DNA of 46,042 bases, from assembly GCA_012839035.1 (NCBI GenBank), contig DUOB01000102.1, positions 1-46,042 of the forward strand, written 5' to 3'. Origin of the DNA: Propionibacterium sp. GTDB taxonomy: Bacteria; Actinomycetota; Actinomycetes; Propionibacteriales; Propionibacteriaceae. The translations under genes were made by a program, and so were the position numbers. Shown in pieces: positions 34,844-43,704 of this stretch. The stretch's first letter is position 1; the number at the start of each line of letters is the position of its first letter. The notes below the pieces were generated by a model that was not told where the DNA came from, did no database searches, and worked only from the letters and a program-made list of their open reading frames with translations.

Positions 34844-35664
34844 CCCAGCTGTTGCCGCACCCGATCACCGGCGCCCTGTTCCCGTCACCGGTTCCGCCGG
34901 GGACGGGATGGCCGGGCGACCCGGCGTCCACGACGACCTCGGTCGCGACCACGGCAGCCGGGGTCAAGCGGCTCGCCGCATCGTCCGGGGATCCGGCTGA
35001 GCTGGCGGCCCGCATCTCGGTGTGCCGGGCTTGCCCCCGGCTCGTGGAGTGGCGGGAACAGGTCGCGGAGACCAAGCGTGCCGCGTACGCCCACCAACCC
35101 TATTGGGGCCGACCGGTCCCGGCCGCCGGGCCGGCGGATGCGCCCATCCTGATCGTGGGACTGGCCCCCGCCGCCCATGGGGCCAACCGCACCGGCCGCA
35201 ACTTCACCGGTGACCGTTCCGGCGACTGGCTCTATGCCGCCCTGCATCGAGCGGGCCTGGCTTCGCAGCCGACCTCCACCCATGCGGGGGATGGGCTGAC
35301 GCTGCGGGGTGTCCGCATCATCGCCGCCGTCCGCTGCGCACCGCCACAGAACAAGCCGACCACGATCGAACGGCAGACGTGTGCGCCCTGGCTGGACGCC
35401 GACCTCGCCTTCTCGAGCCCGCACGTCCGGTCGATCATGTGCCTGGGGCAGATCGGCTGGGACGCGGCGATCGCCGCCGTGCGGCATGCGGGCTGGGACG
35501 TTCCACGACCAAAACCGCGGTTCGGTCACGGCGCTCGTGCAACACTGCACACACCGGACGGGCGGACGGTGGATCTTGTCGGCTGCTATCACGTGAGTCA
35601 ACAGAACACCTTCACCGGACGGCTCACGGAATCGATGCTCGACGAGATCGTCGGGTCGCTCTGA
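34840..35664 (+). CDS. udgB: Family 5 uracil-DNA glycosylase
   Basis: 274 residues. The N-terminal [20 protein letters not shown] is characteristic of actinobacterial UdgB. Motif A is [19 protein letters not shown], with Ala in place of the catalytic Asp/Asn of family 1, as known for this family. Motif B is [12 protein letters not shown]. Cysteines in CRACPRL, RCAPPQN and TCAPWL are placed for the 4Fe-4S cluster. The enzyme removes uracil, hypoxanthine and similar deaminated bases from DNA. ATG in a 4-nt overlap with the methyltransferase gene. Confidence 0.92.
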   Translation: MTQLLPHPITGALFPSPVPPGTGWPGDPASTTTSVATTAAGVKRLAASSGDPAELAARISVCRACPRLVEWREQVAETKRAAYAHQPYWGRPVPAAGPADAPILIVGLAPAAHGANRTGRNFTGDRSGDWLYAALHRAGLASQPTSTHAGDGLTLRGVRIIAAVRCAPPQNKPTTIERQTCAPWLDADLAFSSPHVRSIMCLGQIGWDAAIAAVRHAGWDVPRPKPRFGHGARATLHTPDGRTVDLVGCYHVSQQNTFTGRLTESMLDEIVGSL

Positions 35665-35833
35665 GCTACGGTGGCCACGAGTCCGGCCGCGTGCGTTCCG
35701 GCCGGATGCAGGTGGACCTCCGGGTCCGTCCCAGGCTGTACGCTTCCCGCCAAAGCACGTGGGGCTTATCAAAGGAATCGCGGGAATGACTAAGTCCGGT
35801 TGATGAGGACCGGTCGGGGGAGGAAGGTTTCCG

Positions 35834-38626
35834 TTGGCTACTCAGGCACCGGTTCGTCGGCTTGTGATCGTGGAGTCGCCCACGAAGGCGTCGAAGATCG
35901 CGAGTTACCTCGGCGACGGCTATGTCGTGGAGTCCAGCCGGGGACACGTGCGTGATCTGCCGATGCGGGCCTCGGACATCCCGGCCAAATTCAAGGGGGA
36001 GTCCTGGACCAGGACCGGCGTCAACATCGACAACGACTTCGAGCCCCTCTATGTGGTGTCCGCGGACAAGAAGGCCACGATCCGTGCCCTCAAGAGCGCG
36101 CTGGCCGACGTCGACGAACTCCTCCTGGCCACCGACGGTGACCGCGAGGGGGAGGCGATCGCGTGGCACCTGCTGCAGGAGCTCAAACCCAAGGTCCCGG
36201 CCAAGCGGATGGTGTTCCATGAAATCACTCCGCAGGCCATCGCGGAGGCGGTCGCCAATCCCCGCGACCTGGACACCGACCTCGTGGACGCCCAGGAAAC
36301 CCGGCGCATCCTCGACCGGCTCTATGGCTATGAGGTGTCCCCGGTGCTCTGGCGCAAGGTCTCCCAGGGACTGTCGGCGGGTCGCGTGCAGTCCGTGGCC
36401 ACGCGCCTGGTCGTGGATCGGGAGCGGGACCGGATCGCGTTCCGCTCCGCCTCCTATTGGGACCTCGACGCCGAACTGGACGCCGGAGAAGAGGCCGAAC
36501 CCCGGATCTTCCCCGCGCGCCTCACCACCGTCGGCGACCGGCGCGTGGCCCAGGGCCGGGATTTCGATTCCCGCGGCCAACTGACCGGCCAGAACCTCGC
36601 GCATCTCGACCAGGCCCAGGCCACCACGCTGGCGTCGGCCCTGGAGAGGGCCGCCTGGTCGGTCGCCGGCGTCGAATCAAAGCCCTATCGCCGCAAGCCC
36701 TATGCGCCGTTCCGCACCACGACCCTGCAGCAGGAGGCCGGCCGCAAGCTCGGCTTCACCGCGCAGCGGGCGATGTCCGTGGCGCAGAACCTCTATGAGG
36801 GCGGCTACATCACCTATATGCGCACCGACTCGGTCGCGCTGTCCGCCCAGGCCATCGACGCGGCCCGCAATCAGGTGCGGCAACTGTTCGGTCCGGACTA
36901 TCTGCCCGACAAGCCCCGGGTCTATGCCTCGAAGGTCAAGAATGCCCAGGAGGCCCACGAGGCCATTCGTCCCGCGGGGGAGGTGTTCCAGACCCCGGCC
37001 CAGACGGGTCTGGTGGGGGACCAGTTCCGGCTCTATGAGCTGATCTGGATGCGCACGATCGCGAGCCAGATGAAGGACGCCGAGGGGCAGTCGATCAGCG
37101 TACGCATCGATGCTCGCCTCCCCGAGCCCGCGCACCTGGCCGACCAGGCCGTCAGCGCGTGCCAGTTCACCGCCAGCGGCCGGACGATCACCTTCCACGG
37201 CTTCCTGAAGGCGTACGTGGAGGCGGTCGACGAGGCCCAGGCGCGGGAGGGCAACCAGTCCGATGACGCCCAGACGCGTCTGCCGCAGCTGACCCAGGGA
37301 CAGCCTCTCGAGGCGGACGAGGTCACCGCCTCCGGCCACGAAACCAAGCCGCCCGCGCGCTTCACCGAGCCGTCGCTCGTCGCCAAGCTCGAGGAGCTGG
37401 AGATCGGCCGGCCGTCCACCTATGCCTCGATCATCCGCACGATCACCTCGCGCGACTATGTGTTCAAGAAGGGTTCGGCGCTGGTGCCGACCTGGCTGGC
37501 GTTCGCGGTCACACGGCTCCTGGAGGAGCACTTCCCCAAACTCGTGGACTACAAGTTCACCGCCTCCATGGAGGAAGATCTCGACGAGATCGCCAAGGGG
37601 GACATGCAGCGCCTGGAGGTGCTGAAGGCGTTCTGGTTCGGCGCCGGTGACCAGCGTGGCCTGCATGCCCTGGTCACCGGCCTGGGCGATATCGACGCGC
37701 GCAAGCTGTCGACCTTCCCGATCGGCGGGGAAGATCTGGAGACCGGCGAGTCCGGGATCGTGGTCCGCGTCGGCCGCTATGGCACCTATGTCGAGACCGC
37801 GGAGGAGAAGCGCGCCAACGTGCCGGACGATCTGCCGCCAGACGAGTTGACGGTCGAGCTCGCGCGTGAGCTGCTCTCCAAGCCGATGGGTGAGGAGCGT
37901 GAGCTCGGGACCGACCCCGATTCGGGCAACCCGGTCATTGCCCGCAACGGCCGGTTCGGGCCCTATGTGACCGAGGTGCTTCCGGAGGATGCGCCCAAGT
38001 CGGCCAAGGCCCGCACCGGATCCCTGTTCCGGACGATGACGATCCACGACGTCACCCTTGAGCAGGCGCTCCAGCTGTTGAACCTGCCCCGCGTGGTGGG
38101 CAAGGACGCCGAGGGCGTGGAGATCACCGCCCAGAACGGCCGCTACGGCCCCTATCTCAAGAAGGGGAGCGATTCGCGGTCGCTGGAGACCGAGGAGCAG
38201 ATCTTCACCATCACGCTCGAAGAGGCGGAGGTGCTGTACGCGCAGCCCAAGCGTCGCGGCCGGGCCGCGGCCAAGCCGCCCTTGAAGGAACTGGGCGAGG
38301 ACCCGGCGACCGGCAAGCCGATGGTGATCAAGGACGGTCGTTTCGGGCCCTATGTGACCGACGGCGAGATCAATGCCACCCTGCGTCGCGGGGATGATGT
38401 GGAGACCGTGACCCCGGAGCGCGCGGCGGAGCTGCTCGCCGAGAAGCGGGCCAAGGGACCGACGAAGAGGGTCGCGAAGAAGGCGCCGGCCAAGAAGGCC
38501 ACGGCCAAGAAGACCACGGCCAAGAAGGCGCCCGCCAAGAAGACGCCGGCCAAGAAGACCACAGCCAAGAAGACCACCGCCAAGAAGGCGCCGGCCAAGA
38601 AGACCCCGACGGCGACCAGCGAGTGA
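35834..38626 (+). CDS. topA: DNA topoisomerase I with lysine-rich tail
   Basis: 930 residues from TTG 35834, preceded by AGGAAGG. The TOPRIM domain has VIVESPTK (catalytic Glu) and TDGDREGE (DxDxE metal site). The catalytic Tyr328 is in ITYMRTDS. Zinc fingers are absent. Instead there are four GRxGxY repeats (GRYGTYV, GRFGPYV, GRYGPYL, GRFGPYV), as in actinobacterial TopA. The last ~50 residues are an AKKA/AKKT repeat tail, which in mycobacteria and streptomycetes promotes DNA binding and processivity. It relaxes negative supercoils. The gene heads a run of co-directional genes. Confidence 0.96.
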   Translation: MATQAPVRRLVIVESPTKASKIASYLGDGYVVESSRGHVRDLPMRASDIPAKFKGESWTRTGVNIDNDFEPLYVVSADKKATIRALKSALADVDELLLATDGDREGEAIAWHLLQELKPKVPAKRMVFHEITPQAIAEAVANPRDLDTDLVDAQETRRILDRLYGYEVSPVLWRKVSQGLSAGRVQSVATRLVVDRERDRIAFRSASYWDLDAELDAGEEAEPRIFPARLTTVGDRRVAQGRDFDSRGQLTGQNLAHLDQAQATTLASALERAAWSVAGVESKPYRRKPYAPFRTTTLQQEAGRKLGFTAQRAMSVAQNLYEGGYITYMRTDSVALSAQAIDAARNQVRQLFGPDYLPDKPRVYASKVKNAQEAHEAIRPAGEVFQTPAQTGLVGDQFRLYELIWMRTIASQMKDAEGQSISVRIDARLPEPAHLADQAVSACQFTASGRTITFHGFLKAYVEAVDEAQAREGNQSDDAQTRLPQLTQGQPLEADEVTASGHETKPPARFTEPSLVAKLEELEIGRPSTYASIIRTITSRDYVFKKGSALVPTWLAFAVTRLLEEHFPKLVDYKFTASMEEDLDEIAKGDMQRLEVLKAFWFGAGDQRGLHALVTGLGDIDARKLSTFPIGGEDLETGESGIVVRVGRYGTYVETAEEKRANVPDDLPPDELTVELARELLSKPMGEERELGTDPDSGNPVIARNGRFGPYVTEVLPEDAPKSAKARTGSLFRTMTIHDVTLEQALQLLNLPRVVGKDAEGVEITAQNGRYGPYLKKGSDSRSLETEEQIFTITLEEAEVLYAQPKRRGRAAAKPPLKELGEDPATGKPMVIKDGRFGPYVTDGEINATLRRGDDVETVTPERAAELLAEKRAKGPTKRVAKKAPAKKATAKKTTAKKAPAKKTPAKKTTAKKTTAKKAPAKKTPTATSE
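38458..38623 (+). repeat. Degenerate tandem repeat encoding the TopA lysine tail
   Basis: GCCAAGAAG units recur every 12-15 bp and encode (P/T)AKKT/A blocks. Purine-rich coding strand. Copy number is likely to vary between strains. Confidence 0.8.
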
Positions 38627-38629
38627 CCG

Positions 38630-40111
38630 ATGTCCAGACAGCCGCGGCGACAGGTGCTCGAGCCGATCGGTGAAGTACGCCGGTTCGCGCTCCCCTTCAC
38701 CGCCGCTCCCGGACGCCTGGTCAATCCGGAGATCGGTCTGCACAGCATTGCCCTGCGGTCCGGGGATCATGCCCCCTACACGATCGACGTCACGATCCTC
38801 GACGCACCGGATCTGCGGCTGATCCGCGCCGGCGTCTGGCTCGCCCACCGCGTGATCGATGGGCGGGGGGAGTGGTACCTCGCGAGTGACCAGTGGACGC
38901 CCTGGCTCCCCGCGGAGCGCATCGAGCAGATGGACGATGTCGATCTTCCGGACCTGTACGCCGACCTGGTGCGCCCGTTCCGGCGGGGTGCCCCGCTCGG
39001 TCCGGTGGCGGCGTTGTCCTGCGAACGGGACGAGTTCGCGCTGCGGGGCGAGAAGGCTGAACTGCTGGCAGTGCTCCGGGACGATCGGGTGCAGGTCCGT
39101 TCGAGCGGGGTGCTCACGGCCAGCTATCGCGAGGTCACGATCGCCGGGGTCGAGGGCCGGCTGCAGGGCGCCCACTCGACCTGGCTGACCGAGCTCCTGT
39201 GCGGGGTGGGTGGGACCAAGGTCAACGAGTTTCCCTCCCTCGCCCAACGCATCGGTTCCCCGGCGACGGGCCTGAGTGACTTCCCGCCGCCACGAGTGTG
39301 CCGACCGGATGACTCGCTCGAGGAGATCTGGAGCTATCGGCTCGGGCGTCGGATGCGTGAGCTGACCCATGCGGACCTCGCTTTCCGGGCCCGGGCGCCC
39401 GGCGCCCACGCGGACCTGCTGCGCTGTCTGCGGGAGATCAGTGCGCAGATTCTCGGGTTCACCCCGCTCATCGACGAGACCTGGGCGCGTGACCTGGTTG
39501 CGGACCTGGGCGGCGTACTGACCGAACTCGCCGACCCCGAGCGCGCGGAGGTGGTCGTCAACGGGGAACGCTATCTGCGCCTGCTGGACCGGCTGGTGTC
39601 CGCCACCCGGGCACCGGCCTTCGGCGGGCACGCGACCGAGCCCGCCGGGACAGCGCTGGCCGGTGAGCTCGGGGCGCGGCTGGGAGAGTTCGTCGTGGCC
39701 TGTGACGCGCTCATCGAGCATGCCGATGATGCGTTGTGGCAGTCCGCACTGGCGGCTGCCACCCGCGTCATCGACAGTTGTCACGTCCAGGTCCGCCCGA
39801 GCGAGAGAGTCGCGCTGATCGCTCAGCGGACGGCGCGGCTGGCCCGCCGGCTGGCGAGGTGCGTGCGGGTGACGGAGGAGTACGCCGGCCTGGATGTCGG
39901 GTCCCTCACCTCGCGGGAGGCCTTTGCCGCGGGGCGCCGGTTCGAGCGGCTGTTCGCCGAACAGGCCGAGGCCCGCACCGATTTCCTGGCTCGGTGGGAC
40001 CGTCAGCGTCCACGCCTCGTGCGTGCCGCGGAAAACAAGAAGAATCGAGCCGGAGCCCCTTCCCGTGCGGGACGGGCCACGGGGAAGCGTCGACGGCGGG
40101 AGAAACGTTGA
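38630..40111 (+). CDS. CYTH-like protein of unknown function
   Basis: 493 residues, 3 nt after topA. Not a family I know by name. The first ~200 residues have the pattern of a degenerate CYTH (triphosphate tunnel) domain: TILDAPDLRLIRAGVWLAHR matches the 'xxDTPDLRLxxxGxxLRxR' strand pair, GRGEWYLASDQWTPWLP follows, and LRDDRVQVRSSGVLTASYREV matches the DDxV...E strands. The usual N-terminal ExExK signature is not seen, so catalysis is doubtful. The C-terminal ~250 residues are helical and may be a divergent CHAD domain, ending in a basic tail. It overlaps tmk by 4 nt (TTGA). Confidence 0.5.
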   Translation: MSRQPRRQVLEPIGEVRRFALPFTAAPGRLVNPEIGLHSIALRSGDHAPYTIDVTILDAPDLRLIRAGVWLAHRVIDGRGEWYLASDQWTPWLPAERIEQMDDVDLPDLYADLVRPFRRGAPLGPVAALSCERDEFALRGEKAELLAVLRDDRVQVRSSGVLTASYREVTIAGVEGRLQGAHSTWLTELLCGVGGTKVNEFPSLAQRIGSPATGLSDFPPPRVCRPDDSLEEIWSYRLGRRMRELTHADLAFRARAPGAHADLLRCLREISAQILGFTPLIDETWARDLVADLGGVLTELADPERAEVVVNGERYLRLLDRLVSATRAPAFGGHATEPAGTALAGELGARLGEFVVACDALIEHADDALWQSALAAATRVIDSCHVQVRPSERVALIAQRTARLARRLARCVRVTEEYAGLDVGSLTSREAFAAGRRFERLFAEQAEARTDFLARWDRQRPRLVRAAENKKNRAGAPSRAGRATGKRRRREKR

Positions 40112-40728
40112 AGGGTCTGTTCATTGTGTTCGAGGGCGGTGACGGGGTGGGCAAGACGACCCAGGTCCGCCACCTCGCCGAGTGGCTGCGGGAACAGGGC
40201 CAGCAGGTGCTGACGACCCATGAGCCCGGCGACACCGCCGTGGGGCTCAAACTTCGCCAGATCGTGCTCGATCCCGCGACCGGGGACGTCGACCCACGTG
40301 CTGAGGCGTTGTTGCTGGCCGCCGACAAGGCACAGCATCTCTTCGAGAAAGTCAATCCCGCGCTCGCGTCGGGTGTGACGGTGGTGTGTGACCGCTATGT
40401 GGACTCGATGATCGCCTATCAGGGGGTCGGCCGGGAGCTGGGCGCGGGGGAGATCGCCGATCTCGCGCGGTGGGCCACCGCGGGCGTCGTGCCCGATCTG
40501 ACGATTCTGATGGATGTGGAACCGGCGCAGGCCGTTCATCGGAAGACCGATCGAGATCGGTTGGAGGACGCCGGGGCGGCTTTTCATCAGCGGGTGCGGC
40601 GGGGGTACCTGGCCCTTGCGGAGGCGGCGCCGGAGCGGTATCTGGTGTTGCACGCCCGGGACGAGTTGGCGAGCAACGTGGCCGCTGTTCGAGCACGGGT
40701 CGCGGAACTGATGGCTGTCCGTGCCTGA
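40108..40728 (+). CDS. tmk: Thymidylate kinase
   Basis: 206 residues from TTG 40108 in a 4-nt overlap with the CYTH-like gene. The P-loop is FEGGDGVGKTTQ, the DR(Y/F) motif is VVCDRYVDSMIAYQG, and a LID region follows. It phosphorylates dTMP to dTDP for DNA synthesis. Its position between topA and holB is a common actinobacterial arrangement. The in-frame upstream extension reads through the CYTH-like gene and is not coding in this frame. Confidence 0.95.
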   Translation: MKGLFIVFEGGDGVGKTTQVRHLAEWLREQGQQVLTTHEPGDTAVGLKLRQIVLDPATGDVDPRAEALLLAADKAQHLFEKVNPALASGVTVVCDRYVDSMIAYQGVGRELGAGEIADLARWATAGVVPDLTILMDVEPAQAVHRKTDRDRLEDAGAAFHQRVRRGYLALAEAAPERYLVLHARDELASNVAAVRARVAELMAVRA

Positions 40729-40745
40729 CTGTCGGCGGGGTCTGG

Positions 40746-40751
40746 CAGAGT
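40746..40751 (+). promoter_or_regulatory. Possible -10 element CAGAGT of holB
   Basis: Lies 7 nt before ATG 40759, with a C in the first position of TAnnnT. Supports ATG 40759 over GTG 40750. Confidence 0.3.
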
Positions 40752-40758
40752 GAACGGC

Positions 40759-41925
40759 ATGGGTGTTTCCAGCCTGCCCGGCGTCTGGTCGGAGCTCATC
40801 GGTCAGGAATCCGCCGTGGCTGCGCTCCAGCGTGCCGTGAGCGGCAAGGCATACGCCATGACCCATGCCTGGCTCATCACGGGCCCACCCGGGTCGGGGC
40901 GCTCGAACGCCGGCAGAGCGTTCGCGGCGGCGTTGCAGTGCCACCAGGACGGGTGCGGGGAGTGCCGGGAGTGCCGGACGTCCCTCTCCGGAGCCCATCC
41001 CGACGTGACGCTCGTGCGCACCGAGTTGTTGTCCATCGGCATCAACGAAGTGCGCGAGCTGGCCAGGCGGGCCCAGATGAGTCCGACGCTGGGCCGTTTC
41101 CAGGTGATCGTCGTGGAGGATGCGGACCGCATCACGGACCGCGGCGCGGACGCACTATTGAAGAGCATCGAGGAACCGGCGACCAAAACGGTGTGGGTCC
41201 TGTGTGCACCGACTCCCGACGATGTGGTGGCCACCATCCGCTCCCGGTGTCGGCGGTTGACCCTCCGGACTCCGTCCGACGCCGCGGTCGCCCGGTTGCT
41301 GATCCAGCGGGACGGGATCGAGCCGTCGATGGCGGAGCATGCGGCGCGGGCCGCCCAAGGGCACATCGGACGCGCCCGCAAGCTGGCCCGCGACGATGCG
41401 GCGCGGGCGCGGCGCCGCGAAGTGCTCCTGATTCCCGGTCGGCTGACCGGTCTGGGTCCCTGTCTCACGGCGGCCGCCAATCTCGTGGAGTCGTGCGCGG
41501 CGGAGGCCGCGGACGCGACCGCCGAGATGGATCAGTCCGAGCGTGCGGCGTTGGAGGAGGCACTCGGCTTCGGCACCAAAGGAGCACGGCCCCGTCAGGC
41601 AGCCGCTGCGATCAAGGGGCTTGAGGAGCAGCAGAAGGCTCGGGCCAAGCGGCTGCAGCGTGACGCGATCGACCGGGCGCTGACCGAGCTGACGACCTAT
41701 CACCGCGACGTTCTGACTCTCCAGACGGGTGCTGGAGCACGTCTGATCAATGCCGATCTCGAGCACCAGCTGTCTGCGGCAGCGCGCAGCACTTCGGCGG
41801 AAACCACGGTCCGGCGGATCGACGCCATCCTGGCCTGCCGCACGGCGCTGGAAACCAACGTGGCACCGCTGCTGGCGGTCGAAGCGATGATGATCGCCCT
41901 CGTCGAGGCCCAGCGTTTCGACTAG
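40759..41925 (+). CDS. holB: DNA polymerase III delta' subunit
   Basis: 388 residues from ATG 40759. A GTG at 40750 adds three. The Walker A is GPPGSGRS, with Arg in place of the ATP-binding Lys, as expected for the non-hydrolysing delta' stator. The zinc module CHQDGCGECRECRT is complete. The SRC motif (IRSRCRR) is the arginine finger given to the neighbouring gamma/tau subunit, and ALLKSIEEPATKTVWVL is typical. It is part of the clamp loader. A small 6-bp hairpin follows the stop (41927-41944). Confidence 0.95.
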   Translation: MGVSSLPGVWSELIGQESAVAALQRAVSGKAYAMTHAWLITGPPGSGRSNAGRAFAAALQCHQDGCGECRECRTSLSGAHPDVTLVRTELLSIGINEVRELARRAQMSPTLGRFQVIVVEDADRITDRGADALLKSIEEPATKTVWVLCAPTPDDVVATIRSRCRRLTLRTPSDAAVARLLIQRDGIEPSMAEHAARAAQGHIGRARKLARDDAARARRREVLLIPGRLTGLGPCLTAAANLVESCAAEAADATAEMDQSERAALEEALGFGTKGARPRQAAAAIKGLEEQQKARAKRLQRDAIDRALTELTTYHRDVLTLQTGAGARLINADLEHQLSAAARSTSAETTVRRIDAILACRTALETNVAPLLAVEAMMIALVEAQRFD

Positions 41926-41926
41926 G

Positions 41927-41944
41927 GCGACCCGTGTCGGTCGC
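41927..41944 (+). terminator. Small hairpin after holB
   Basis: GCGACC, 6-nt loop, GGTCGC immediately after the stop codon. Short and without a T-tract, so only a weak terminator candidate. Confidence 0.3.
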
Positions 41945-42042
41945 GGCCCGGCAGGGTTCTGGCTGCGAGACTTGCCTCAGGCACCCGGCCGGTGCGGCAT
42001 GGTGTCGACTCCAACTTTTCCTCTGCAGCAAAGGCCCAGCCC

Positions 42043-42768
42043 ATGAGTGTTCCTGAAGCCCGGACCGAGTCCGGCGCCCACAAGGCGCCGAGGGCCACCG
42101 ACCCGGAGACAGAGCTTCTGCCGGAGCGCACGACTGTCGAACCCCAAGCGGGCCCCCAGGAGACCGCGGTCCTCCCCGCCGTCGACGCTGATGCACGCTC
42201 AGCCGAAGAGCCGGAGGATCCGGCCGTGGCTCGGGAACGGCGTCGCGCGGAGCGGGACCGGGCGCTCGGCACCCGTCGGCCGGCACCGGCTCCCGTCGTG
42301 GAAGAGGAACCGGCCCGGACGCCCCCGGATCGCGTGATCGTCCGCAACACCGACCGGTTCCTCGGGTCACTGGGCTTGTTCTTGTTGCGCCTGGTGACTG
42401 CCGGAATCATCGGTCTGCATGGTTTCGCCAAGGCCCTCGACATCGGGTCGGTCCAGGCGATGCTGGCCGACACGATCATTCCCGAACCAGTCATCATGTC
42501 CTATGTGCTGACGGGGGTCGAAGTCGCGATTGCCCTCGCTCTGTTGTTCGGCGTGCTCACCCGGGTGGCCGGCTTCGGGCTGGCCGTCATCGGGATCGCC
42601 TCGCTGGTGTTCGTCCACTGGACCACCAATCCCTTCGTGGGCAACGTCCTCACCGGTGAGCTCGAGCTCCTGCTGAGCGCTGTCGGCCTGACGTTCCTCT
42701 TCGTGGGGGCGGGGGGCTGGAGCGTGGATGCGGCCTTCCGGCGTCGCCGGGCGGCCGAATCGGCGTGA
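42043..42768 (+). CDS. DoxX-family membrane protein with acidic disordered N-terminus
   Basis: 241 residues from ATG 42043. A GTG at 41992 would add 17. Residues 1-105 are charged, Pro/Glu/Arg-rich and probably disordered. The remainder is a four-helix DoxX domain (LRLVTAGIIGLHGFAKALD, ILTRV-like loop, and a final pair). DoxX proteins work in redox balance, in some species with superoxide dismutase and thiol systems. The specific partner here is not evident. The N-terminal extension is longer than in most members. Confidence 0.8.
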   Translation: MSVPEARTESGAHKAPRATDPETELLPERTTVEPQAGPQETAVLPAVDADARSAEEPEDPAVARERRRAERDRALGTRRPAPAPVVEEEPARTPPDRVIVRNTDRFLGSLGLFLLRLVTAGIIGLHGFAKALDIGSVQAMLADTIIPEPVIMSYVLTGVEVAIALALLFGVLTRVAGFGLAVIGIASLVFVHWTTNPFVGNVLTGELELLLSAVGLTFLFVGAGGWSVDAAFRRRRAAESA

Positions 42769-42795
42769 GCTGCGGAAGCAGCCGCCCCTGCCCTC

Positions 42796-42801
42796 TAGGG
42801 T
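42796..42801 (+). promoter_or_regulatory. -10 element TAGGGT of a leaderless ricT promoter
   Basis: TAnnnT match 6 nt before ATG 42808, with no ribosome site. Confidence 0.5.
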
Positions 42802-42807
42802 TGGTCC

Positions 42808-43695
42808 ATGCGATCCGTCATGGCCGTGACCTTCACCCCACACGGGTTGCTGACCTATGTCGACCCTGGGCCGTTCGAGGTCAACGTCGGTGACCATGTG
42901 CTGGTGCCGACCGAGGCCGGACCGGAGGTTGCCCAGTGCGTGTGGGCGCCCGAGGAAGTCCCCGGGCTGGAGCTGACCGACCTGCCCGTCTGTGTGGGTC
43001 TCGCCGGACCGGAGGACCTGGTGCGGGACGCGGCCAACCGCAAACGCCGCGCTGAAGTGCGGGTTGTGGCCAATCGGCTCATCCGCAGGCACCGCCTGCC
43101 CATGAAAGTCGTCGGGGTCGATTGGCTCGATCAGTTGGGGGGCGTGGACAGGGAGGCCGTGGTCTATTTCACCGCTCCCGGGCGGGTGGACTTCCGGGCT
43201 CTCGTCAGCGATCTGGCCAGGACACTCAATGCGCGCATCGACCTGCGTCAGGTGGGCACCCGGGACGCGGCCAGGCTCATCGGCGGCGTCGGACACTGTG
43301 GCCGCGAGCTGTGCTGTGCGAGCTTCAAGAACGAACTGGAGGCCATCACCCTGCGGATGGCGCGGGACCAACACCTCTCTCCCAATCCGCTCGCAATCTC
43401 GGGAGCCTGCGGCAAGCTGATGTGCTGCCTGAAATATGAGCACCCGCTCTATCTCGAATTCACCCGGGAAGCACCCCCGGTCAGTTCCACCGTGCTCACC
43501 GATGAGGGGCAGGCCACCGTCGTCGCACACAACGTCCCGACCGATTCCGTGGTATTGCGCATGACGGAGAGCGGGGAGGTCAGCCCGTGCACCCGCGCCG
43601 ATTCCTGTGCAGCCAGGGCCGCCTATGAAGCGGCCGGTTCCCCCAACCGCAAGCCGAGACGACGTTGGAGCAAGAACCCCGACAGCGGCTCCTAA
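42808..43695 (+). CDS. ricT: PSP1/RicT-family protein
   Basis: 295 residues. The PSP1 C-terminal domain has both cysteine pairs, CGRELCC and CGKLMCC, that bind an Fe-S cluster with partner proteins in Bacillus. In Bacillus the RicT-RicA-RicF complex aids RNase Y and regulates RNA processing. Actinobacteria usually have RicT without the partners, so its role here is open. The position after holB is widely conserved. Leaderless ATG. A second in-frame ATG four codons later is possible. Its TAA stop is part of the next gene's -10. Confidence 0.9.
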   Translation: MRSVMAVTFTPHGLLTYVDPGPFEVNVGDHVLVPTEAGPEVAQCVWAPEEVPGLELTDLPVCVGLAGPEDLVRDAANRKRRAEVRVVANRLIRRHRLPMKVVGVDWLDQLGGVDREAVVYFTAPGRVDFRALVSDLARTLNARIDLRQVGTRDAARLIGGVGHCGRELCCASFKNELEAITLRMARDQHLSPNPLAISGACGKLMCCLKYEHPLYLEFTREAPPVSSTVLTDEGQATVVAHNVPTDSVVLRMTESGEVSPCTRADSCAARAAYEAAGSPNRKPRRRWSKNPDSGS

Positions 43696-43698
43696 GCT
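43693..43698 (+). promoter_or_regulatory. -10 element TAAGCT overlapping the ricT stop
   Basis: TAnnnT match 6 nt before GTG 43705. Its first three bases are the ricT TAA stop codon. Confidence 0.45.
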
Positions 43699-43704
43699 GG
43701 AGGA

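Noticed and set aside
38458..38623. CRISPR-like or mobile repeat
   Set aside because: The repeat is in frame inside topA and encodes the lysine tail. It has no spacers.
36677..39784. 1035-codon open frame on the minus strand across topA
   Set aside because: It is antisense to topA and the CYTH-like gene, whose motifs are clear. Its composition (Arg, Gly, Gln and Leu runs) is that of a shadow frame in high-GC coding DNA, and it has no domain.
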